Positions 51,895 through 60,041 of a stretch of 64,000 nucleotides of DNA are shown in pieces (the stretch's first letter is position 1; each line of letters starts with the position of its first letter). A program made the translations under genes and the position numbers. Below the pieces are notes generated by a model. The model saw nothing but the letters and a program-made list of their open reading frames with translations, did not search any database and was not told the DNA's origin. This DNA is from Bacteroidota bacterium. Its GTDB lineage: Bacteria > Bacteroidota > Bacteroidia > NS11-12g > UBA9320. The DNA lies in assembly GCA_016124755.1 (NCBI GenBank), contig WGNA01000022.1, forward strand, positions 1 through 64,000, given 5' to 3'.

Positions 51895-52458
51895 ATGCCG
51901 AAGGATATTGATAAGGAAATTATTGAACAATGCCTTAAAAGGGAAGAGAGAGGTTACAACCGACTCTACCGGGAGATGTTCAGCTTCCTTATCAATATCT
52001 GCATGCGGTATAAAAACAACTATGATGAGGCCGGAGCTGCAACCAATGAAATATTTTTAAAGATCGTGAACGGGCTTTCAGACTTTGATATAAACCGGCC
52101 TATTTATCCATGGGCTAAAACCATTGCGATCCGGTTTTTAATTGATGAGTTCCGGACAAATAAACCGCACCGTGAAAACCAGATTGACGCCGGAGAAACA
52201 TTGGTGAATGCGGTGGGAAGTGAATCCCGTACCGATGAAAATCTGGGAGTAAAAGATCTGATCAAGATGATCCGCCAGCTTCCGGAAACGATGGCAGAAG
52301 TGTTTAATCTTTTTGCAATCGACGGATATCAGCATAAAGAGATTGCGGAGATGCTGGGTATTTCAGAAGGAACTTCCCGATGGTATTTATCAAAAGCAAG
52401 AGAAATTCTGAAGCAACGGATTTACCACGAAGAGAAAACCACAACCGTGACAAAATGA
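51895..52458 (+). CDS. Sigma-70 family RNA polymerase sigma factor (ECF-like)
   Basis: 187 residues. Region 2 (RLYREMFSFLINICMRYKNNYDEAGAATNEIFLKIVNGL, quoted as blocks around residues 25-65) is followed by YPWAKTIAIRFLIDEFRTNK; region 4 with a helix-turn-helix is PETMAEVFNLFAIDGYQHKEIAEMLGISEGTSRWYLSKARE, around 130-170. An alternative, ECF-type sigma factor. Its stop overlaps the start of the next gene (ATGA), which codes for a protein with an anti-sigma-like short cytoplasmic domain and TM helix. Confidence 0.9.
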   Translation: MPKDIDKEIIEQCLKREERGYNRLYREMFSFLINICMRYKNNYDEAGAATNEIFLKIVNGLSDFDINRPIYPWAKTIAIRFLIDEFRTNKPHRENQIDAGETLVNAVGSESRTDENLGVKDLIKMIRQLPETMAEVFNLFAIDGYQHKEIAEMLGISEGTSRWYLSKAREILKQRIYHEEKTTTVTK

Positions 52459-53777
52459 AGAACGAGGATATGGATATCGATAAATTGTTCAGGGAGGGTA
52501 CACAACAAGATTACCCTTACGATGAAGCACTTTGGAATCAGGTTTCCGGAAGATTACCCGTCTCAGGCGGTGGAAGAAAAGCAGGACTCATTATAGATTC
52601 GGTGATAATCGCTTTATTGGCATGTATGCTCACTATATTCTGGCCTTCTTCAGATCGTATCGCTTCTGCAAATCGCGGAACAGATTGGAAAAAGCAATTT
52701 CATTATTTCGCTCACAAGCATCAAAACATTTCAACTCAAACCAAATTAACAGACCACGATTTCTCTGTTAAAATTGAATCGTCGGTTCAAAAAAATATCG
52801 AATCGTCAGGGAAAATTATAGTAGCAACAGAGAAATTTCAGTTGGAATCAATTCAACAAAATATTGATCCAACTTCGGAAAAAACAGTATTGCCGAGGAT
52901 TGAAACAGAATCAGTGGAAGCATACCATCACGTGATTGGAAATTACTGGAATTTAGAGACACAGAAACCCGAATACATCGGACAAATACTGTCTGGCTCG
53001 GCATTAAACCTGACACCACAGAACACTTTACTTAATTTTGGTATTGAACATCGAAGATGGATTTACTCGATTCAATTGGAAGCGGCGACCTCAATTTCCG
53101 GATCGAAAAATTTCCGGGATCTACGACCTTTAGTTCAAAACTATCGTAGTAAAAATGAATCCTTTGTGAATGCTCAAAACGCGGGGGTACTTTTCGGTAT
53201 TCACCGAAGATTCGCATTTATACAAACCGGATTTTTCCAACAGCAAATAACCGAACATCTTGATTATACCTGGTTTGATCCGAAGACTTCGTATAACGTA
53301 ACTCAGAGTCGCTTCAAGATTCTCAATAATTCATTTTTAAAAGACGGACAAATTGTTACACTTCTCGGGCATGAATACGATACCGCCGTTGTTCAGGATT
53401 CGGCAATGCAGAAATTTACAGCAGATCAGAAGTTCAAATCGTTGATAATTCCGATACGGGTAGGTCGCGAATGGGATTTTGGGAAACTCAGCTTTGCGAT
53501 TTGGGCTCAACCGTCTGTTCGTTTTAATTCAACTTTCAGAGGTGTTTATATATTAGATAATTTAAAAGGTGTTCAACAGGAAGGAGCAAACCAAAATGTG
53601 GTTCGTTCAACTTCTTATCAATTGGGATTCGGAGGGAATGTTCAATACCATATAAATCCGAATTATGCATTTGGAATAAATCTTTCGGGAAATCGGGAGT
53701 TGAGTTCGTCTTTGATGGCTGCGAATCAATACTTCCGTTGGACGTCGGCAGGTTTCTATATCCGGAGAGAATTCTGA
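52455..53777 (+). CDS. Membrane-anchored, anti-sigma-like protein with outer-membrane barrel-like region
   Basis: 440 residues from ATG 52455 (MKNEDMDIDKLFREGTQQ); the frame further left overlaps the sigma gene. A cytoplasmic segment of about 45 residues and one TM helix (IDSVIIALLACMLTIFW) resemble a sigma-factor regulator. Residues 70-170 are linker-like, and 180-440 are strand-rich and Arg-dense (RRWIYSIQLEAATSISG, AFIQTGFFQQQ, FGGNVQYHINPNYAFGINLSG), like barrel or carbohydrate-binding proteins. Translational coupling to the sigma gene supports a regulatory link. The anti-sigma role is an inference; a classical ZAS motif is not visible. Confidence 0.65.
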   Translation: MKNEDMDIDKLFREGTQQDYPYDEALWNQVSGRLPVSGGGRKAGLIIDSVIIALLACMLTIFWPSSDRIASANRGTDWKKQFHYFAHKHQNISTQTKLTDHDFSVKIESSVQKNIESSGKIIVATEKFQLESIQQNIDPTSEKTVLPRIETESVEAYHHVIGNYWNLETQKPEYIGQILSGSALNLTPQNTLLNFGIEHRRWIYSIQLEAATSISGSKNFRDLRPLVQNYRSKNESFVNAQNAGVLFGIHRRFAFIQTGFFQQQITEHLDYTWFDPKTSYNVTQSRFKILNNSFLKDGQIVTLLGHEYDTAVVQDSAMQKFTADQKFKSLIIPIRVGREWDFGKLSFAIWAQPSVRFNSTFRGVYILDNLKGVQQEGANQNVVRSTSYQLGFGGNVQYHINPNYAFGINLSGNRELSSSLMAANQYFRWTSAGFYIRREF

Positions 53778-53834
53778 TTAACTTAAAATGTGAGCAAAAG
53801 TGATTGAGTACTTTTGAACCTCATTTCACATTGC

Positions 53835-55280
53835 ATGATCATTATAAAGAATTTCATTAACGGGGAAATGGTTGATCCCGTTGACGGAGATTGGGTAGAT
53901 AACTATGAACCGGCAACCGGGAAAGTTTATTCGAAAATTCCTGCCTCCAACTCGAAGGATGTTGAAAGAGCAGTTGAAGCGGCCAAGAATGCATTTGCAG
54001 AATGGAGTGAATGGCGGTTGGAAGATCGATCCAGAGTTCTGCTCCGGTTATCCGAATTAATTGATGAAAATCTTGAGATTCTGGCCAAAGCTGAAAGTCG
54101 AGATAACGGCAAACCGCTTTGGTTGGCGAAAAGTGTTGATATACCAAGAGCCAGAGATAATTTTTCCTTCTTCGCAACCGGTATAAGGCATTTTGCTTCT
54201 GAAAGTCACCGTACCTCAGATCACATTATTAATTATACAACCCGGAAACCGATAGGTGTAGCCGGTTGTATTTCGCCCTGGAATCTGCCCTTATATTTAT
54301 TTAGTTGGAAAGTTGCGCCGGCACTGGCAGCCGGCAACACGGTGGTTGCCAAACCGAGTGAGGTGACACCAATGAGTGCCTATTTATTATCCGAACTGAT
54401 TAATCAAGCGGGAATTCCCAAAGGAGTTTTCAATATTGTTCATGGTCTGGGTGGTGATGTGGGAATGGCGATCGTTGAACATCCGGATGTTCCGTTAATT
54501 TCATTCACCGGTGGAACTGTTACCGGAGCAACCATCGCCCGAACAGCAGCACCAATGTTTAAAAAACTAAGTCTGGAACTTGGTGGCAAAAACCCAAATC
54601 TGATTTTTGATGATTGCAATTTTGAAAAAGCCTTAAAGACGACACTTAATTCATCGTTTGCCAATCAGGGTCAGATATGTCTTTGCGGTTCCCGGATTTA
54701 TGTTCAGCGCGGCATTTATGAGAAATTCAGAGATGCTTTTGTTGAAAAGGTTTCTAAAATGAAAGTCGGAAATCCGGCAGATGACGACAGCAGATTGGGA
54801 GCGATAGTTTCCAAACCTCATTTCGAAAAAGTGAAATCGTATATTCAATTGGCGCAGGAAGAAGGCGGTAAAATTCTCACCGGCGGGGTTGAGGTAAAAA
54901 TGGATGGAGAATTTTCGGAAGGCTGGTATTTACGACCAACCATCATAGAAGGATTGAACGAAAGCTGCCGGACAAATCAGGAAGAGATTTTTGGTCCGGT
55001 GGTTACCATTCAACCATTTGATACGGAGGAAGAAGCGATTCGACTTGCGAATAGTACGGGATATGGTCTTGCGGCTACGGTCTGGACAGAATCTATTAAC
55101 CGTGCACATCGGGTTTCGGACAAACTGAAATCTGGAATTGTATGGGTGAATTGCTGGTTGGTTCGCGATCTGAGAACGCCGTTTGGCGGTGTAAAAAATT
55201 CGGGTGTTGGAAGAGAAGGAGGCTGGGAAGCATTGAGATTCTTTACGGAGCCGAAGAACATCTGCATTAAATACGATTGA
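53835..55280 (+). CDS. Aldehyde dehydrogenase (2-hydroxymuconic/aminomuconic semialdehyde type)
   Basis: 481 residues from ATG 53835. NAD-dependent oxidation of an aldehyde to an acid. Catalytic landmarks are ISPWNLPLYLFSWKVAPALAAGNTVVAKPSE at about 150-180 (in parts), LELGGKNPN with Glu near 246, and NQGQIC with Cys near 281. The C-terminal WVNCWLVRDLRTPFGG is typical of 2-hydroxymuconic/2-aminomuconic semialdehyde dehydrogenases (ALDH8-like). That would place it in aromatic or kynurenine-type tryptophan breakdown. No other catabolic gene is near, so the substrate is uncertain. Confidence 0.9.
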   Translation: MIIIKNFINGEMVDPVDGDWVDNYEPATGKVYSKIPASNSKDVERAVEAAKNAFAEWSEWRLEDRSRVLLRLSELIDENLEILAKAESRDNGKPLWLAKSVDIPRARDNFSFFATGIRHFASESHRTSDHIINYTTRKPIGVAGCISPWNLPLYLFSWKVAPALAAGNTVVAKPSEVTPMSAYLLSELINQAGIPKGVFNIVHGLGGDVGMAIVEHPDVPLISFTGGTVTGATIARTAAPMFKKLSLELGGKNPNLIFDDCNFEKALKTTLNSSFANQGQICLCGSRIYVQRGIYEKFRDAFVEKVSKMKVGNPADDDSRLGAIVSKPHFEKVKSYIQLAQEEGGKILTGGVEVKMDGEFSEGWYLRPTIIEGLNESCRTNQEEIFGPVVTIQPFDTEEEAIRLANSTGYGLAATVWTESINRAHRVSDKLKSGIVWVNCWLVRDLRTPFGGVKNSGVGREGGWEALRFFTEPKNICIKYD

Positions 55281-55404
55281 GCATTCAGACGAGGTCAATT
55301 GTAAGGTGTCTGACAAAAGATGCTGATCGTTGGAATTGTTTGCTGAACGATGGTGAGGAAGTGGGAGGTGTTGGGGTAATTCGTGTGCGCATGCGGGTGC
55401 GAAG

Positions 55405-55420
55405 AAGCCCTTAAGGGCTT
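55405..55420. repeat. Palindrome AAGCCCTTAAGGGCTT, copy 1
   Basis: A perfect 16-bp palindrome, flanked by GAAG...TCTC. An identical copy lies at 55685-55700, with similar flanks (GCGCATGCGGG-like and TACGCGCACAGG-like). It is in the 523-bp gap 55281-55803, where nothing coding is seen. Confidence 0.85.
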
Positions 55421-55684
55421 TCTCAATGGGAGCAAATCAGCTTTCGATCTCACCCAATTCTCTATCCATTTTTTGACCAATCGCATTTTTTAGGTACGAG
55501 ATCTCACGCTAATAATCAGATCCAACTTCCAGTTTCAACCCATAACCACGAATCAACATTCAATTCGGATTCAACCGATAAACTCATTGGTGTAAAATGA
55601 TGATAAACGAAGGGAAATTTTTCTTAACGCCGGTTGTTTAAATGTGAAACGGAGGTAAACTCGCTCACGTACGCGCACAGGTAG

Positions 55685-55700
55685 AAGCCCTTAAGGGCTT
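55685..55700. repeat. Palindrome AAGCCCTTAAGGGCTT, copy 2
   Basis: Identical to copy 1 at 55405 and in the same setting (TCTCATTGG after it, against TCTCAATGG). Such short palindromes between genes recall REP-type elements. A terminator role is possible but no long T-run follows. Confidence 0.85.
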
Positions 55701-55779
55701 TCTCATTGGTCTCAGGTCAACCCCAATCCTCCCCAAAACCACACCCATCTTCCTTACAATTTCCTGTCTCCGTTCATCC

Positions 55780-55788
55780 TATATTTGC
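55780..55788 (+). promoter_or_regulatory. -7 box of the DUF4290-murA operon
   Basis: TATATTTGC, a perfect TAnnTTTGC. It decides the DUF4290 start: the ATG at 55792 is 3 nt beyond and would be before or at the transcript start, so 55804 is preferred. Confidence 0.65.
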
Positions 55789-55803
55789 CCCATGGAACAC
55801 GGC

Positions 55804-56427
55804 ATGACCTACAACACTCAGGAAGTTCCCATGGTAATTTCTGAATACGGACGAATCATTCAGAAAATGACGAACGAACTTCTCTTAGTGAACGACAGAA
55901 TTAAACGAACCGAACTGGCCGAAGGCATCATTCAGGTGATGATAAGTCTGAATCCTCAGGTGAAAGAACTCGATAATTACGAACAAAAACTTTGGGATCA
56001 CCTGCATATTATTTCTGAATACAATCTGGATGTGGATTCGCCATTTCCGGCTCCGCAAAAAGAATCGGCCGGACTAAAACCCGACCCAATTCCATACAAA
56101 GATGAGCTGATCAAATTCCGGTTCTACGGCCGCAATCTTCAGCAAATGGTTGAGCAAGCTGCCGAGATCGACAACACCGAAATGAAACGCGCAATGGTTA
56201 ATTATATCGCGTCATTCATGGTGAATTCTTCGCGCAACTGGAATGATGAAAATCTCGATAAACAAACCGTAATTCAACATCTCAAGACACTTTCAAAAGG
56301 ACAGTTGAAAGTAGAAGAAGACGATCTCGAGATTTATATCGAAAATCGCCAGAAGCGACCGAAGAATAATCACGGAGGCAACCATAAAAACTTCAAGAAG
56401 AAAAAACCTAAAAGAAATATCCGGTAA
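55804..56427 (+). CDS. DUF4290 domain protein
   Basis: 207 residues from ATG 55804 (MTYNTQEVPMVISEYG). DUF4290 is a Bacteroidota family that regularly precedes murA. The protein is helical and soluble: LVNDRIKRTELAEGIIQVM near 35, ELIKFRFYGRNLQQMVEQA near 105 and a very basic tail (NRQKRPKNNHGGNHKNFKKKKPKRNIR in blocks). The tail suggests nucleic-acid or membrane-surface contact. The role in cell-wall synthesis is unproven. It ends 5 nt before murA. Confidence 0.9.
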   Translation: MTYNTQEVPMVISEYGRIIQKMTNELLLVNDRIKRTELAEGIIQVMISLNPQVKELDNYEQKLWDHLHIISEYNLDVDSPFPAPQKESAGLKPDPIPYKDELIKFRFYGRNLQQMVEQAAEIDNTEMKRAMVNYIASFMVNSSRNWNDENLDKQTVIQHLKTLSKGQLKVEEDDLEIYIENRQKRPKNNHGGNHKNFKKKKPKRNIR

Positions 56428-56432
56428 AAACT

Positions 56433-57740
56433 ATGGGAACATTCAGAATCGAAGGCGGACATAAGCTAAAAGGCAGTATCACTCCACAAGGCGCAAAAAA
56501 CGAGGCGCTTCAGGTATTGTCGGCAGTTCTGCTCACCGATCAGGATGTAACCATTTCCAACATTCCCGATATCCGGGATGTGAACCGGTTGATCGATCTT
56601 TTAAAAGGCCTCGGGGTTGCCGTTGAACAAACGGGAGAAGGAGCTTACCGCTTCAACGCCTCCTCCATTGACCTTCAATATCTTCACTCCCCCGAATTCA
56701 GAAAAAAAGCTGCGAGCATCCGCGGATCAGTGATGATAATCGGACCATTACTTGCCCGATTTGGCAAAGGCTACATTCCGAGTCCGGGAGGAGATAAAAT
56801 CGGAAGACGAAGACTCGACACACATTTTATCGGTTTTGAAAAACTGGGAGCCCGTTTCAATTTTTTACGGGAAGAGAATTTTTATGCCATCGAAACCGAC
56901 GGGTTGAAAGGAACATACATGTTGCTTCCGGAAGCCTCGGTAACAGGAACAGCAAACATTGTTATGGCCGCTGTTTTGGCAGAGGGAATTACGCAGATTT
57001 ATAATGCAGCATGCGAACCTTATGTTCAGCAACTCTGCAAAATGCTGAACCGAATGGGGGCAAAGATTTCGGGTGTCGGGTCTAATTTGCTTACCATAGA
57101 AGGCGTAAGCTCACTTTCAGGATGCGATCACAGGTTGCTGCCAGACATGATCGAAATCGGAAGTTTTATCGCCATGGCTGCGCTCACCGATTCCGATATT
57201 ACCGTTCCCGATTGTGCAGTTTCCGAATTGGGAATGATCCTCGAAACCTTCAGCAGGTTGGGTGTTAACTTCGATGTGAACGGCGATACAATTCATATAC
57301 ACGACAACCGCGAATACACCATTGAAAGTTTTATCGACGGTTCCATGATGACCATTGCCGACGCTCCCTGGCCCGGCCTTACTCCGGATTTGCTGAGTGT
57401 AATTCTGGTAATGTGTACCCAGGCAAACGGCAATGTGCTCATACATCAGAAAATGTTTGAAAGCCGCTTGTTCTTTGTCGACAACCTCATTGATATGGGG
57501 GCGCAAATCATTTTGTGCGATCCGCACAGAGCAACTGTTATGGGATTAAACCGCAGAGTAAAACTTCGGGGAATCCAAATGACTTCCCCCGACATTCGCG
57601 CAGGGGTTTCTCTACTAATTGCCGCGATGAGTGCCGACGGCATCAGCCATATTCACAACATTGAGCAAATCGACCGGGGATATCAGAATATTGAGGGAAG
57701 ACTCAATGCCATCGGTGCTAAAATCGAACGTCTTTCCTGA
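56433..57740 (+). CDS. murA: UDP-N-acetylglucosamine 1-carboxyvinyltransferase
   Basis: 435 residues. It transfers enolpyruvate from PEP to UDP-GlcNAc, the first committed step of peptidoglycan synthesis, in the cytosol. Landmarks are the GGHKLKGSITPQGAKNEAL start with catalytic Lys near 22, RGSVMIIGPLLARFGKGYIPSPGGD near 98-122 and TPDLLSVILVM near 311. The active-site loop reads PGGDKIG: residue 121 is Asp where most MurA have Cys (E. coli Cys115), the residue alkylated by fosfomycin. It is followed 2 nt later by a thioredoxin-like gene. Confidence 0.95.
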   Translation: MGTFRIEGGHKLKGSITPQGAKNEALQVLSAVLLTDQDVTISNIPDIRDVNRLIDLLKGLGVAVEQTGEGAYRFNASSIDLQYLHSPEFRKKAASIRGSVMIIGPLLARFGKGYIPSPGGDKIGRRRLDTHFIGFEKLGARFNFLREENFYAIETDGLKGTYMLLPEASVTGTANIVMAAVLAEGITQIYNAACEPYVQQLCKMLNRMGAKISGVGSNLLTIEGVSSLSGCDHRLLPDMIEIGSFIAMAALTDSDITVPDCAVSELGMILETFSRLGVNFDVNGDTIHIHDNREYTIESFIDGSMMTIADAPWPGLTPDLLSVILVMCTQANGNVLIHQKMFESRLFFVDNLIDMGAQIILCDPHRATVMGLNRRVKLRGIQMTSPDIRAGVSLLIAAMSADGISHIHNIEQIDRGYQNIEGRLNAIGAKIERLS

Positions 57741-57742
57741 CG

Positions 57743-58252
57743 ATGATCCGGCGCTTTTTCTTCCTCTTTTTTAGTTTAATCGCCTTCCGGTCTTTAGCCC
57801 AAACCCACCCAAATACAGGTGATTCGATACATCTTTCAACTTGCCGGCTTGCAGGAGATTCGTTAAACCTACCGGAACTTTCAAAAGGTTATGTGCTAAT
57901 GGAATTCTGGGCGAGTTGGTGTGCGCCCTGCAGATTTCGGAACCGGGAAATCGAAAATTATCGTAAAGCAAGACTCTTGCTTGATTCAGGTGAAATTAAA
58001 CTTTCGTTTATCGGTGTTTCACTTGATACGAGTTTGGGAATTTGGCAAAAGGCACTCACAAACGACAAACTGAAATGGGACGCTCAGTTATGCGACACGT
58101 TGCGCTTTAAAGGCTGTGTGAATCAACGTTGGGGAATCACGTATTTGCCGTTTAATTTTTTAATTAATCCGGAAGGAATTGTTATCGGACAAGGACTTTC
58201 CATTCGCGAGATCGAGGAGATACTGGAAGCTGAGCAATCGAAAAAAGAATAA
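57743..58252 (+). CDS. TlpA/ResA-like thioredoxin-fold protein
   Basis: 169 residues with a signal peptide (IRRFFFLFFSLIAFRSLAQ). The thioredoxin domain has the motif W-C-A-P-C in MEFWASWCAPCRFRNREIE, near residues 51-69, and the cis-Pro in WGITYLPFNFLINPEG near 131-146. It should be a periplasmic disulfide reductase. Partners in cytochrome c maturation or cell envelope are possible. Its position directly after murA looks like a shared promoter rather than a shared pathway. Confidence 0.88.
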   Translation: MIRRFFFLFFSLIAFRSLAQTHPNTGDSIHLSTCRLAGDSLNLPELSKGYVLMEFWASWCAPCRFRNREIENYRKARLLLDSGEIKLSFIGVSLDTSLGIWQKALTNDKLKWDAQLCDTLRFKGCVNQRWGITYLPFNFLINPEGIVIGQGLSIREIEEILEAEQSKKE

Positions 58253-58335
58253 TTCGGGTGTCACATTGGCACTTTTAATTTAAAATATTCACTGGCAACA
58301 CATTTGTTAAAACCGTTGCGTACTTGAAAAAGGCT

Positions 58336-58905
58336 ATGAAGAAAACTAATGACGAAAAGATTCAGGCTGAAACTCCCGAGCAAAACGAAGAAGTGAAAAA
58401 CGGAGATGGTCAGACAACCGAATCAGATAAAAACAGTGAGCAAACTGCTGATGCATCAAAAGATGTTGCAGCACAGATTGCAGAACTCAACGACAAATAC
58501 CTCAGACTTTATTCTGAGTTTGACAATTACCGCAGAAGAACGGCAAAGGAAAAACTTGACATGATGAAGTCGGCCTCCGCTGACTTGCTGACAGAATTAC
58601 TGCCGATTGCCGACGACTTTGACCGAACAGTGGGTTCATTCGAAAATGTGAATGAAAAAGATATGAATGCCATCATTGAAGGAATCGTATTAGTGCACAA
58701 CAAATTCAAAGGTGTGCTCGAGAAACAAGGGCTGAAGTTTTTTGAAGCTAAAGAGCAACCTTTCGATCCTGATTTTCATGAAGCCATCACCAAAATACCT
58801 GCACCTTCAAGTGATTTAAAAGGGAAGGTGGTTGATGTGATTGAAAAGGGATATATGTTAAATGATAAGGTTTTGCGCTACGCCAAAGTTGTAGTGGGAG
58901 AATAA
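58336..58905 (+). CDS. grpE: Nucleotide exchange factor GrpE
   Basis: 189 residues from ATG 58336 ([19 protein letters not shown]). An acidic N-terminus is followed by a long coiled coil ([26 protein letters not shown] around 51-76) and the C-terminal beta domain ([17 protein letters not shown] near 137, [18 protein letters not shown] at the end). GrpE releases ADP from DnaK. dnaJ follows after 4 nt; dnaK is not in the window. A TTG at 58324 is a possible earlier start. Confidence 0.95.
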   Translation: MKKTNDEKIQAETPEQNEEVKNGDGQTTESDKNSEQTADASKDVAAQIAELNDKYLRLYSEFDNYRRRTAKEKLDMMKSASADLLTELLPIADDFDRTVGSFENVNEKDMNAIIEGIVLVHNKFKGVLEKQGLKFFEAKEQPFDPDFHEAITKIPAPSSDLKGKVVDVIEKGYMLNDKVLRYAKVVVGE

Positions 58906-58909
58906 AAAT

Positions 58910-60040
58910 ATGGCTAAAAGAGATTATTACGAAGTTCTTGGGGTTGATAAAAATGCAACGGAAGCCGAGCTAAAAAAGGCGTATCGAAAACTTGCAATTC
59001 AGTATCACCCGGATAAGAATCCCGATAACAAAGAAGCGGAAGAGAAATTTAAAGAAGCTGCAGAAGCATACGAAGTTCTTAGCAACCCGGACAAAAAAGC
59101 CCGTTACGATCGGTTCGGACATCAGGGAGTTGGCGGCCCGGCAAGTGGAGGTTATAGCGGTGGCGGTATGTCGATGGACGACATATTCAGTCAGTTTGGT
59201 GATATCTTCGGTGGGCACAATCCGTTCGAAAGTTTCTTCGGTGGCGGAGGTGGCGGACGCAGCGGCAGAACGCGACAGGCAGTTGGTTCTAATATTCGTA
59301 TTAAACTAAAATTAACGCTTGAGGAAGTCACACACGGCGTTGAAAAGAAAATTAAATACACCAAAAAAGTAGTTGCCGACGGAGTTCAATTCGCTACGTG
59401 TTCAAAGTGTGGCGGACGTGGTCAGGTGGTGCAGGTAACCAATACCTTTTTGGGTCAGATGCAAACGGCAACAACCTGCCCGGTCTGCGGAGGTTCCGGA
59501 AAAACAATCAGCAATCGCCCGGCGGGTTCCGATCAGCACGGACTTGTTAGTCAGGAGGTAACCACAACCATTAACATTCCCGGCGGAGTTGAACAAGGCA
59601 TGCAACTTTCGGTGGGTGGAAAAGGAAATGAGATCGCGGGTGGAATACCGGGAGATCTCATTATAGTGATTGAAGAGAAACTTCACGACAACTTAAAGCG
59701 GGAAGGAAATAATATCATTTATAACCTATACATCAGTTTTCCGACGGCTGCTTTGGGAGGAGACGTTGAAGTTCCGACGGTAGATGGGAAAGTCCGGATT
59801 AAAATTGATCCGGGAACACAGGCAGGAAAAATTCTAAGACTAAAAAATAAAGGGGTTCCGGAATTAAACGGTTACCACAAAGGCGACCAGCTAATTCAGG
59901 TTAACGTGTGGACACCAACCAAGTTAAGTTCCGAAGAAAAATCCCTGTTAAAGGAATTAGAGAAATCCGAAAACTTTAAACCGAATCCGGGAAAATCAGA
60001 GAAAGGTTTCTTCGACAGAATGAAGGAGTACTTTCATTGA
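58910..60040 (+). CDS. dnaJ: Chaperone DnaJ with reduced zinc domain
   Basis: 376 residues. J-domain 1-70 with HPD at residues 33-35, then a Gly-rich/Phe linker ([20 protein letters not shown]) and a Cys-rich region. Only two CxxCxGxG motifs are present (CSKCGGRG near 163-170 and CPVCGGSG near 190-197), where classical DnaJ has four; a single zinc centre is expected. The C-terminal substrate-binding domains are intact ([43 protein letters not shown] in parts). The two-motif form is common in Bacteroidota. Confidence 0.94.
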   Translation: MAKRDYYEVLGVDKNATEAELKKAYRKLAIQYHPDKNPDNKEAEEKFKEAAEAYEVLSNPDKKARYDRFGHQGVGGPASGGYSGGGMSMDDIFSQFGDIFGGHNPFESFFGGGGGGRSGRTRQAVGSNIRIKLKLTLEEVTHGVEKKIKYTKKVVADGVQFATCSKCGGRGQVVQVTNTFLGQMQTATTCPVCGGSGKTISNRPAGSDQHGLVSQEVTTTINIPGGVEQGMQLSVGGKGNEIAGGIPGDLIIVIEEKLHDNLKREGNNIIYNLYISFPTAALGGDVEVPTVDGKVRIKIDPGTQAGKILRLKNKGVPELNGYHKGDQLIQVNVWTPTKLSSEEKSLLKELEKSENFKPNPGKSEKGFFDRMKEYFH

Positions 60041-60041
60041 T

